A stretch of DNA of 8,739 nt. Origin: Nitrospira sp. SG-bin2 (GTDB lineage Bacteria; Nitrospirota; Nitrospiria; Nitrospirales; Nitrospiraceae). The stretch covers positions 1-8,739 of the forward strand of contig LVWT01000043.1 in NCBI GenBank assembly GCA_002083405.1, written 5' to 3'. The notes under the pieces are model-generated. The model was not told the DNA's origin. It saw nothing but the letters and a program-made list of their open reading frames with translations, and searched no databases. This document shows, in pieces, positions 1 to 7,055 of the stretch (position 1 is the first letter of the stretch; each line of letters starts with the position of its first letter). Position numbers and translations under genes: made by a program.

Positions 1-3
1 GGT

Positions 4-79
<76 letters not shown>

Positions 80-82
80 AAA

Positions 83-140
83 TCACACTTCGTGAGAGCC
101 GGCGGCTAGTCAGGCGAAGCCTTCTTCTGTGAGCCGCCGG
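83..140. terminator. inverted repeats between convergent tRNA and thiolase genes; possible terminator
   Basis: The gap between the tRNA and the thiolase stop holds two inverted repeats. The larger has perfect 9-bp arms, CCGGCGGCT (99-107) and AGCCGCCGG (132-140), with a nested AGGC-GAA-GCCT hairpin (112-122) in its loop. The smaller, TCAC-ACTTC-GTGA (83-95), read on the minus strand ends directly in TTTT (79-82 region), so it could act as a weak intrinsic terminator for the minus-strand operon. The large hairpin has no T-tract on either side, so it is not a canonical terminator. It could instead be an mRNA 3'-stabilising structure or a REP-like dispersed palindrome. The inverted repeats are seen directly; termination is inferred. 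Confidence 0.4.
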
Positions 141-171
141 ATAAATACCGCCAGTTGATTGTTCTGTCTCT

Positions 172-1359
172 TCACGGCCGTTCCACGATCACGGCTAGCG
201 CTTCTCCTCCACCGATACACAGGCTGACGAGGCCGCGTCTGGCGCCGCGCGCTTCCATGGCATGGAGCAACGTGGTAAGCAGCCTGGCGCCGGTGGCGCC
301 GATGGGATGGCCGAGGGCGACGGCCCCGCCATTGACGTTGACCTTCTTTGGATCGAGGCCCAATTCCCGGTTGATGGCGAGCGAGACGGCGGAGAAGGCT
401 TCATTGATTTCGAACAGATCGATGTCGGCGAGTGTGAGGCCGGTCTTCTTGAGTGCCAGTGTGATCGCCTCGATCGGAGCTAACGTAAACCATTGGGGCG
501 CCAACGCAGCCCCGGCATAGCCGACGATGCGGGCCATGGGGGTGAGTCCAAGACTCCGTGCCTCCTCTTCGGCCATGACGACCAACGCGGCGGCTCCATC
601 GTTACAGGATGGAGAATTGCCGACGGTCAGGACGCCGTTGTCCCAAAACACCGGCTTGAGTTCCCGCAGCTTGCTCAGAGAGACGCGGTTCGGTTCTTCA
701 TCGTCTGTCACGCTGATGGGCGGACCTTTCCGCTGCGGCACCTCGATGGGAACGATTTCTTTCTTGAACTGCCCGGTCGCCATAGCCTCTTGGGCGCGTC
801 GATAACTTTCCAGGGCGAAGTCGTCAACCTCTTGTCGCGTCAGCCGGTATTTGGCCGCGCAGAGTTCGCCGCCCTCGCCCATATGGAAATTGTTATAGAC
901 GTCCCACAGTCCGTCTTTGATGATGCTATCCACCAACTCCGCATGTCCGAGGCGATAGCCCTGCCGCGCTCTGTCCAGCACATAGGGGGCGCGGGTCATG
1001 TTTTCCATGCCGCCTGCGACCACGATCCTCGCGTCGCCCAGCGCGATGGCCTGGGAAGCCATGATCAGCGTCTTGAGGCTGGACCCGCAGACCTTATTGA
1101 CGGTCGTGGCGCCGACGGTCTGAGGGATACCGGCGCCGATGGAGGCTTGCCTGGCAGGCGCCTGGCCGAGTCCGGCACTCAGCACACAACCCATATAGAC
1201 GTCATCGACGTGATCCGCCGTCAGATTGATGCGCTTGAAAGACTCAGCAATCGCGGCGCTTCCCAGCTTGGTTGCTGGCAGGGAGCTGAATGCTCCGTTG
1301 AAGCTGCCCATCGGTGTCCGTACGGCGCTGGCGATGACTGCCTGCTGTTTTTTATTCAC
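172..1359 (-). CDS. acetyl-CoA C-acetyltransferase (thiolase), 395 aa
   Basis: Thiolase-family enzyme that cleaves 3-ketoacyl-CoA with CoA to give acetyl-CoA and a shortened acyl-CoA. It could also run in reverse to condense two acetyl-CoA. Length matches the compact bacterial acetyl-CoA acetyltransferases (about 390-395 aa). The nucleophile is Cys91 in VNKVCGSSLKTL. NEAF is at 319-322, His351 in GGAVALGHPIGATGAR, and the second catalytic Cys381 in CIGGGEA, so all four catalytic blocks are intact. It lacks the extra loop found in the other thiolase of this locus, so it probably prefers short chains such as acetoacetyl-CoA (inference). The start is GTG, with GGAG (minus strand, 1368-1371) 8 nt upstream. 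It is the second gene of a minus-strand operon, 44 bp after the acyl-CoA dehydrogenase. The sequence does not decide between degradative and biosynthetic roles, but the neighbours favour beta-oxidation. It is cytoplasmic; no signal peptide is seen. Confidence 0.93.
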   Translation of the reverse strand: MNKKQQAVIASAVRTPMGSFNGAFSSLPATKLGSAAIAESFKRINLTADHVDDVYMGCVLSAGLGQAPARQASIGAGIPQTVGATTVNKVCGSSLKTLIMASQAIALGDARIVVAGGMENMTRAPYVLDRARQGYRLGHAELVDSIIKDGLWDVYNNFHMGEGGELCAAKYRLTRQEVDDFALESYRRAQEAMATGQFKKEIVPIEVPQRKGPPISVTDDEEPNRVSLSKLRELKPVFWDNGVLTVGNSPSCNDGAAALVVMAEEEARSLGLTPMARIVGYAGAALAPQWFTLAPIEAITLALKKTGLTLADIDLFEINEAFSAVSLAINRELGLDPKKVNVNGGAVALGHPIGATGARLLTTLLHAMEARGARRGLVSLCIGGGEALAVIVERP

Positions 1360-1403
1360 AGGATTCGCTCCGGCGGTGGAAGTCTATGCTACGGCCTCTT
1401 TCG

Positions 1404-3266
1404 TTATTTCTCAATGATGGGAATGATCCCCTCTTCCAGCCAGGCATAATCGCCGTTCATGATGGATTGTGACAGGCGGAAGACGGTGGAGTCTTTCCCT
1501 GGTCTTTGTTTCCCTGTTGTTGCGGTTGACCCGTGCAAACGATCTTCCATTTCCTGGCAGAAATAGTCGGCCAGCTGACGAATGCCCGGCTTGGTGCGCA
1601 TGTCCGGCTGCGAGGCATACCAGACCGTCGCAGCCATGGGAAAAAGCCAGAGGCTCTGATCCACCAGACTTTGCAAGAGGAGTTGTTTGTTATGCAGGCC
1701 TTGTCTGTGACGGACTGCCGCGGTCAGCGTTGATCGTGTGAGGCTTCGAGCGGATGATTCGATGAAACGAACCCATGCGGCGTAGTCCTCTCCGAACATC
1801 CCGGAACCGGTCCCCGGACTGAAAGCAGGGATGCTCGACCGGAGCGCCATACGAGAGAAGTACCCTACTGCCGTGAGCTTGTCCGGGGCGGACCCTTGAA
1901 GGAACGAGAACCCCTGTTCAATGTAGGGCGCGAGCGATTCCCGAGCCATCCAGATGCGCAGAATCTCGCTCGTCCCTTCCCATACAAGATTAATGCGGGC
2001 GTCGCGCAGCATACGCATCGCGGGAATATCCGGCTCCCCGTTCATGCGCTGCGACTCGACGGTCATGAAGCCGCGGCCTCCGCGCACTTGGAAGAGGTCG
2101 TTGACGACGTCCCAGTACCATTCGCTTCCGAGGATTTTGGCCGCCGCCGATTCCAGCCTGAGGTCGCCTTTTTTGTTGGCCCAGGCTCCACAGAACGCCA
2201 TCACGGCGTCTAGCGCCAGTGTATAGGCTGCAGAACGGCAGAGCTTTTCTCCGATGAGAGTGTGTTCGCCGATCGGTTTATTCCATTGGACACGTCTGCG
2301 CGCCCACCAGCGCATGATGGAGAGGCACTGCTTGAGGCCTCCCACACCGGCTGCGGGGAGCGTGAGGCGGCCGACGGTGAGGGTGGCGAGGGCGATTCTC
2401 AAACCGTCATCTTCGTTGCCGAGGCGGTTTTCAACCGGCACCTGCACATTGTTGAATGTCGGAATACCGTTATAGATGCCCCGGACACCCTCGAAACGTA
2501 AACGGGTGACCGAACACCCCGGCCATTGGGTCTCGACGATGAAGGCGCCATAGTGCTTCTGTGCCTGCGGGTCGTGGAGCTCTTCCGGTCGGTCGACAAT
2601 GCGCGCAATCACAACAAGCATTGAGGCCAAAAACTGGCCATCCTGCTTGGCAGAATTCGTAATGAAAAACTTTTCACCCGTGATGCGATAGGCGACGGTG
2701 TTCCCGTTCTCCCGGACGCGAACGGCGTAGGTGTCCACTTTTGAGATATCGCAACCCACATTGCGCTCCGTGAGGGCAAACCCCGATATCTCTCCTCCCG
2801 CGAGACGAGGAAGGTATTTGGCCTTTTGTGCCTCGGTGCCGAAGAGCCGCAACGGTTCCGGCACTCCGATCGATTGCGCGGCCGAGAGCAACACGGTGAG
2901 CGAGGCGTCGTGGCTTGCACAGAGAGTCGCGATCTTCTGATACTCGGACTGCGTCAATTCGAGGCCGCCGAAGTGCTTTGGGATTTTAATGCCGAAGGCT
3001 CCGATAGCAGTTAATGATTTCAAAACGGTCTCAGGCAGTTCTCCCTCACTGTCGACACGTTCAGGGTCCAGGGTGAGCAAGGCGCCTTTGAATCGTTCGA
3101 GGAACTGTCGGGCATCCCGACTCATTTCCGGCACGGTAATTGAAGCAAGCAGGTTCCAGCGAACGTCGGCTTCGAACAGTCCTGCCAGGAAACCGGTATA
3201 GGGAGCCTTGTCGCGAGCAGTCTCAGCAACGACTTCAGACCCTTGAAAGACATCCTGTTTCTTCAT
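1404..3266 (-). CDS. acyl-CoA dehydrogenase, large VLCAD/FadE-like form, 620 aa
   Basis: Flavoenzyme that oxidises acyl-CoA to trans-2-enoyl-CoA and passes electrons to ETF (family knowledge). The N-terminal helical domain is about 45-160, the middle beta domain about 160-280, and the C-terminal helical domain about 290-445. The catalytic base is Glu430 in NLVWEGTSEILR. GEKFFITNS (198-206) and RGGRGF (395-400) are FAD/CoA-site landmarks. About 175 residues follow the core (446-620), a long tail as in VLCAD/ACAD9-type enzymes, where the extra domain helps membrane association and dimerisation. Two oddities: the usual LTEPxxGSD motif reads LTERNVGCD (166-173), and about nine extra residues separate GGRGF from the MLRDARI block. 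ATG 3266 was chosen because AAGGACAAGG (3272-3281) precedes it and the protein aligns from there. The frame stays open to 3419, but those 51 codons look non-coding. It is the first gene of the minus-strand operon. Long-chain preference is inferred. Confidence 0.9.
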   Translation of the reverse strand: MKKQDVFQGSEVVAETARDKAPYTGFLAGLFEADVRWNLLASITVPEMSRDARQFLERFKGALLTLDPERVDSEGELPETVLKSLTAIGAFGIKIPKHFGGLELTQSEYQKIATLCASHDASLTVLLSAAQSIGVPEPLRLFGTEAQKAKYLPRLAGGEISGFALTERNVGCDISKVDTYAVRVRENGNTVAYRITGEKFFITNSAKQDGQFLASMLVVIARIVDRPEELHDPQAQKHYGAFIVETQWPGCSVTRLRFEGVRGIYNGIPTFNNVQVPVENRLGNEDDGLRIALATLTVGRLTLPAAGVGGLKQCLSIMRWWARRRVQWNKPIGEHTLIGEKLCRSAAYTLALDAVMAFCGAWANKKGDLRLESAAAKILGSEWYWDVVNDLFQVRGGRGFMTVESQRMNGEPDIPAMRMLRDARINLVWEGTSEILRIWMARESLAPYIEQGFSFLQGSAPDKLTAVGYFSRMALRSSIPAFSPGTGSGMFGEDYAAWVRFIESSARSLTRSTLTAAVRHRQGLHNKQLLLQSLVDQSLWLFPMAATVWYASQPDMRTKPGIRQLADYFCQEMEDRLHGSTATTGKQRPGKDSTVFRLSQSIMNGDYAWLEEGIIPIIEK

Positions 3267-3504
3267 CGAAGCCTTGTCCTTATAGGGGTTTCGTTCGTGA
3301 CGCTGCGTCTCGACGTACGTATAACCATACCACCATTTCGACGATCTTTGTCCTGAAATGAGCCAGCGGCGTCCTCCCGAAACCTGCAGCTTTTGAGAGG
3401 GGTAATCCAAGAGCCACATGGTAGGATATGTGATAGGCTAGGTACGCCGGTAGGTATCGCGCGGGACCATTTCTTCACTCCGGAGTTCGGACGGAGAATG
3501 CACC
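3267..3504. promoter_or_regulatory. divergent intergenic control region between the two beta-oxidation operons
   Basis: This 238-bp gap must carry the promoters of both operons. I see no convincing -35/-10 pair on either strand; candidates such as TTGAGA (3393-3398, +) have no well-spaced partner. Visible symmetry includes the 8-bp palindrome ACGTACGT (3313-3320), an inverted repeat CATTTC/GAAATG (3334-3339 and 3355-3360), and the 10-bp palindrome ACTCCGGAGT (3477-3486), just upstream of the plus-strand ribosome site. TAGG occurs four times between 3422 and 3454. Any could be an operator for an acyl-CoA-responsive repressor (FadR, FadP or PsrA type), but none matches a consensus I can confirm. 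No small gene is apparent. Confidence 0.5.
3272..3281 (-). promoter_or_regulatory. ribosome binding site that sets the acyl-CoA dehydrogenase start
   Basis: Minus-strand AAGGACAAGG ends 5 nt before ATG 3266; its first AAGGA is 10 nt away. It favours this start over an in-frame start at 3419, which would add a Trp/Arg/Tyr-rich 51-residue leader unlike any acyl-CoA dehydrogenase N-terminus. Confidence 0.7.
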
Positions 3505-4830
3505 ATGCGTCAAGTCGTCGTTGTCGATGCTTTCCGCACTCCCCTGTGCAAAGAAGGCACGGATTTTCACGAGACAGATGCCGAGATGCTGGGCGCCTGG
3601 GTAGTCCGTGAAATGATCACGCGGTGCCACCGCTGGAATCTCCCCCCGGACATCATCGACTGTGTGTTGGGGAGCAACGTGGCCACCCCGACGCATGCGG
3701 TGAATCCTACCAGGGTCGCTGCGGTCACGGGGGGCCTTCCCGTTAGGATCCCGGCGGATACGGTCGCAGGGAAAAATTGCGGTTCCGGCGTGGCGGCTCT
3801 CTACTACGGGAGCTTGCGTATCAGGAGCGGCGATGCCGATACGGTGCTCGTCCTCGGCATGGAGGCCATGAGCCGGATCTCTGTTTCCTATGACTACGCG
3901 GTTGCCAAACTGCTTTTCCAGTTCGGCAAAGCCAGAAACCTTCGTGACCGGATGGCCGGCGCGCTGGCCCTCGTTCCAGCCCTGCTCAACCTCAAGAAAT
4001 ATCCGCCGCGTGTGGGCATCGTGCTGGGTCTCACAGATCCGATGTGCGATCTCATCATGGGGCTGACCGCAGAGAATATTGCCAAAGACCCTGTTCTTGG
4101 CATCACCCGTGAGGACCAGGATGCCTTCGCCGTTCGATCGCACAGACGCGCGGCGCAGGCATGGAAGGATGGGATTTTCGCGGACGAAGTGGTGCCGATG
4201 TACGTTCCTGAGAAAAGCGCCTATGTTGCGCGTGACAATGGGATCCGCGAGGATGCGAGCCAAGAAGCATTTCGCGACGTCAAGCCCGTTTTCGACAGGC
4301 GGTACGGCTCCGTGACGCCGGCCAACTCGTCGCAGATTACGGACGCTGCCGCCGCCGTCCTCTTGATGGAGGAAGAGAAGGCTCGGGCGCTCGGTTTGCC
4401 GATTCTCGGCTATGTGAAGGACTATGCCGATTTTGGATATGAGCCCTCCTGTATGGGCCTGGCCCCCGTCGGAGCCATCGCCAAACTGCTGGCCAAGACT
4501 CGTCTGAGCCTCAAAGACTTTGCACTCTGGGAGATTAACGAGGCTTTTTCATCCGTCGTCTTAGGGATCAGCCGCATTCTGAATTCGTCAGCTCTGATGG
4601 AAGGAAAATTCGGGCGCTTCGGATTGACGGAACGTCTCGGTGAAATCCCTCCTGATGATTTGAATCCCCACGGCGGCGCGATCGCACTTGGCCATCCTGT
4701 CGGAGTGTCCGGTCTTCGCCTGGCGATGACGGCGTTGTTCGAACTCAAGCGACGCGGTGCTGAACGGGCGATGATCAGTGCCTGCGTTGGAGGGGGACAG
4801 GGCGTGGCCATGATTGTGGAGAGAAAATAG
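3505..4830 (+). CDS. fadI: 3-ketoacyl-CoA thiolase, FadI/HADHB-like, 441 aa
   Basis: Thiolase catalysing the last step of the spiral: 3-ketoacyl-CoA plus CoA gives acetyl-CoA and an acyl-CoA two carbons shorter. Cys92 (AGKNCGSG) is the nucleophile. NEAF is at 345-348, His397 in GGAIALGHPVGVSG, and Cys427 in CVGGGQG, so the catalytic set is complete. The length is near that of E. coli FadI (about 436 aa). Relative to the compact thiolases it has a longer loop domain (about 132-188, hydrophobic and basic) and an insertion before the His block (about 360-388). Both are features of the trifunctional-enzyme beta subunit (FadI/HADHB), where the loop region touches the partner and the membrane. GGAG at 3493-3496 lies 8 nt before the ATG. 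Only 2 bp separate its stop from the FadJ-like gene, and thiolase-first order is that of E. coli fadIJ, so the two proteins probably form one complex (inference). It starts the plus-strand operon. Confidence 0.9.
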   Translation: MRQVVVVDAFRTPLCKEGTDFHETDAEMLGAWVVREMITRCHRWNLPPDIIDCVLGSNVATPTHAVNPTRVAAVTGGLPVRIPADTVAGKNCGSGVAALYYGSLRIRSGDADTVLVLGMEAMSRISVSYDYAVAKLLFQFGKARNLRDRMAGALALVPALLNLKKYPPRVGIVLGLTDPMCDLIMGLTAENIAKDPVLGITREDQDAFAVRSHRRAAQAWKDGIFADEVVPMYVPEKSAYVARDNGIREDASQEAFRDVKPVFDRRYGSVTPANSSQITDAAAAVLLMEEEKARALGLPILGYVKDYADFGYEPSCMGLAPVGAIAKLLAKTRLSLKDFALWEINEAFSSVVLGISRILNSSALMEGKFGRFGLTERLGEIPPDDLNPHGGAIALGHPVGVSGLRLAMTALFELKRRGAERAMISACVGGGQGVAMIVERK

Positions 4831-4832
4831 CC

Positions 4833-7028
4833 ATGTCGAATGGCCAGAGTAGCGCCCCCAGGGAGTTAAAGCATTTCAAGATCGCGGTGCTCGACGGAGG
4901 CATTCTACTGGCCGGGTTCGACTATGCGGGAAAGCCTGTCAATGTTCTGAATGTAGACAGCATGTCGGAGTGGCAGAAGATCGTCCGATATGTCCAGGAG
5001 TCTGATTCCATTCGAAGCGTCGTTCTGGTGAGCGCGAAGGACGGAAATTTCTGTGCAGGGGCCGACTTGGAACAGATGCACCAGGCCCAACTGCAGCGGT
5101 CATTTCACGAGATGGAACAACTCGTGGTCACCGCGCACATGCTGTTTGACGAGATGGAGCGATCGGCGAAACCGTATGTCGCCGCAGTGGAAGGAGCCTG
5201 TCTTGGCGGTGGACTCGAGTTGGCGTTGGCCTGTCATCTGCGCATAGCCAGCACCCATCCGAAGACCTGTTTCGCCCTGCCTGAGGTGAAGCTGGGGATT
5301 CTTCCGGGATTCGGAGGCACGCAAAGGCTTCCGCGGCTGATCGGTGTGCCGGCGGCATTGGAAATGATCACGACAGGAAGGACCCTTTTCCCACGCCAGG
5401 CGCTGCGGATGAAGCTGATAGAAGGGATGGTCACCTCGCTTCCTTCCGGGGTCAGGACGCTGGAGGCTATTCAGCGGGAAACTCTCGTCGAGTCGGCCGT
5501 TGCACAGGCCCGTGCGCTCGCGTCGGCTGCTGTCAAACGGACCCCGCTGCCGGTACGCGTGAGACTGTTCGGTCTTCCAGGAATTCGTGGACTTGTCTGC
5601 CGCTATGCCCGAGGTCAAGTGATCGCGCGGGTCCGGCATTTCTATCCGGCTCCCCTCCGCGCGATCGAGGCAGTCGGAAAAGGGCTGGGGCAGAGTGTGC
5701 TGGAGGGATCGCTCACGGTTGAAAAGCCGCGCCTGATGGAGCTGATGGCCGATCCGGTTTCCTCACACCTTGTCGAGTTGTTCCTGGCGGGCGAGAAGGT
5801 AAAACGCGGCGCGGCCATGGTACCGGCGTCAGCCGGACGTATCGGTGTGCTGGGGGCGGGATTGATGGGCTCTCAGATTGCCGGGCAGCTTGCCGAAAAA
5901 GGGCATAGTGTCGTTTTGAGAGATGTGTCGCCGGAGATTCTTGCTAACGCCGTCGGACGCATTCACAAAGCGCAAATGGCGCAGGTGGGCAAACGGATCA
6001 TCCTGCCTTCCGAAATGCGGTATCGCATGATGCGGGTCGCCCCGACGATGCAGCTCAAGGATGTGAGTCGTTCGTCTCTTGTTATCGAAGCGGTGTCGGA
6101 AAAGCTCGATGTCAAACGAGCGGTGTTGGCGGAGTTCGAATCGTCTGCACCATCCGACGCAATCTTTGCCACGAATACTTCGTCCTATACCCTGGCCGAT
6201 ATCGCCGCGAAGGCCGTCCATCCTGAACGGTGTGTGGGGCTCCATTTTTTCAACCCGGTGGCGAAAATGCAGTTGGTCGAAGTGGTGCGAGCGCCCTTTA
6301 CGTCGGATTCGGCACTGAAGCAGGCCTCTAGCCTGGCTAAGCGCCTGGGGAAGTTTCCGTTGGTGGTCAACGACGGACCCGGGTTTCTCGTCAACAGGAT
6401 TCTCTCTCGCTATTTGGCAGAGGCTGTGATTCTGGTCGGTGAAGGTATTCCTTTTGCGCGTATCGACAGGGTTGCAAAGAATTTCGGGATGGCCGTGGAC
6501 AGCGGGCATCCGATGGGCCCGCTGGAACTTCTCGATTTGATCGGACTCTCCGTCGGCCTCCATGTCCTGACGTCTCTCACTGTACTGGGGCCCAGAATTG
6601 AGTCGCGCGAGGCGCTGCTCCGGACACTCCTTCCGGAGAAGGGACCGGCGATCACGTTTTGGAAGTCCGGAAAGGAGAACCCGCAAGCGCTCAACGCGGT
6701 TGCAATGTATCGTCAGACGCATCCATCGGAGGCCGGTGTTCCCGCTGACGATGTGATACATGACCGGCTGATTCTTCCCATGGTCGATGAAGCCGTACGT
6801 TGTCTGCATGATAAAATTGTGGAGGATCCCTGGCAGGTGGATTTCGCCTTGACCTACGGGATCGGTTTCCCCGCGTTTCGCGGCGGACTGCTCGGATGGG
6901 CGTGGCGCAGCATGGGGCATGAGCAGATCCGTGGAAAGCTGGAGTCCCTGTCGAAGTCCTATGGAACGCGTTTCGAACCTAGTCCCGAGTTGTCAGATAG
7001 ACGCTGGTGTGCCCCACGGGCGGCGTAA
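4833..7028 (+). CDS. fadJ: multifunctional enoyl-CoA hydratase/3-hydroxyacyl-CoA dehydrogenase, FadJ/FadB-like, 731 aa
   Basis: Bifunctional alpha subunit that hydrates trans-2-enoyl-CoA and then oxidises L-3-hydroxyacyl-CoA with NAD+. The crotonase domain (about 15-200) has both catalytic glutamates: Glu129 in GACLGGGLELAL and Glu151 in LPEVKLGILPGFGG, matching E. coli FadB E119/E139. The linker (about 235-330) keeps the family motif YPAPLRAIEAVGKG. The NAD-binding domain starts at RIGVLGAGLMGSQIAG (336-351), with Asp364 at the end of the second strand specifying NAD. The dehydrogenase dyad is His471 (GLHFFNPV) with Glu483 (QLVEVV); Asn521 lies in GPGFLVNR. Two C-terminal dehydrogenase domains follow (about 517-615 and 640-720), the second with the conserved GIGFPAFRGG. 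The length matches FadJ (714) and FadB (729). GGAGAG (4818-4823) inside the preceding gene serves as ribosome site, so the two genes are tightly coupled. FadJ is preferred over FadB from gene order, not from a diagnostic residue. Confidence 0.94.
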   Translation: MSNGQSSAPRELKHFKIAVLDGGILLAGFDYAGKPVNVLNVDSMSEWQKIVRYVQESDSIRSVVLVSAKDGNFCAGADLEQMHQAQLQRSFHEMEQLVVTAHMLFDEMERSAKPYVAAVEGACLGGGLELALACHLRIASTHPKTCFALPEVKLGILPGFGGTQRLPRLIGVPAALEMITTGRTLFPRQALRMKLIEGMVTSLPSGVRTLEAIQRETLVESAVAQARALASAAVKRTPLPVRVRLFGLPGIRGLVCRYARGQVIARVRHFYPAPLRAIEAVGKGLGQSVLEGSLTVEKPRLMELMADPVSSHLVELFLAGEKVKRGAAMVPASAGRIGVLGAGLMGSQIAGQLAEKGHSVVLRDVSPEILANAVGRIHKAQMAQVGKRIILPSEMRYRMMRVAPTMQLKDVSRSSLVIEAVSEKLDVKRAVLAEFESSAPSDAIFATNTSSYTLADIAAKAVHPERCVGLHFFNPVAKMQLVEVVRAPFTSDSALKQASSLAKRLGKFPLVVNDGPGFLVNRILSRYLAEAVILVGEGIPFARIDRVAKNFGMAVDSGHPMGPLELLDLIGLSVGLHVLTSLTVLGPRIESREALLRTLLPEKGPAITFWKSGKENPQALNAVAMYRQTHPSEAGVPADDVIHDRLILPMVDEAVRCLHDKIVEDPWQVDFALTYGIGFPAFRGGLLGWAWRSMGHEQIRGKLESLSKSYGTRFEPSPELSDRRWCAPRAA

Positions 7029-7042
7029 TCCGGCTTGCATCC

Positions 7043-7049
7043 AAGGGAG
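7043..7049 (+). promoter_or_regulatory. ribosome binding site that sets the acyl-CoA ligase start
   Basis: AAGGGAG lies 6 nt before ATG 7056. An in-frame TTG at 7035 would add only seven residues (beginning MHPREKA), and the purine-rich site falls inside that extension, so the ATG is the better start. Confidence 0.75.
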
Positions 7050-7055
7050 AAGGCG

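Noticed and set aside
493..1449. 318-aa open frame on the + strand, antisense to the compact thiolase.
   Set aside because: It is a shadow frame: the minus-strand thiolase has full catalytic motifs, while this frame has a His/Arg/Gly-rich composition and no recognisable motif.
3267..3419. In-frame N-terminal extension of the acyl-CoA dehydrogenase by 51 residues (start at 3419).
   Set aside because: The extension is rich in Trp, Arg, Tyr and Ser and unlike the family. The ATG at 3266 has a good ribosome site, and the region is needed as promoter space for two divergent operons.
3393..3427. A sigma-70 promoter with TTGAGA (3393-3398) and TAGGAT (3422-3427).
   Set aside because: The spacer would be 23 bp, too long for a sigma-70 promoter, and there is no other supporting feature.
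3475..4263. 262-aa open frame on the - strand overlapping the FadI-like thiolase and the divergent promoter region.
   Set aside because: Its sequence is a reverse-frame echo of the thiolase and would cover that gene's ribosome site. No motif supports it.
5829..6920. 363-aa open frame on the - strand, antisense to the FadJ-like gene.
   Set aside because: His/Arg/Gln-rich shadow of a strongly conserved gene, with no family motif and no plausible operon context.
7035..7055. TTG start adding seven residues to the acyl-CoA ligase.
   Set aside because: The ribosome binding site AAGGGAG lies within this segment and is correctly spaced for ATG 7056.
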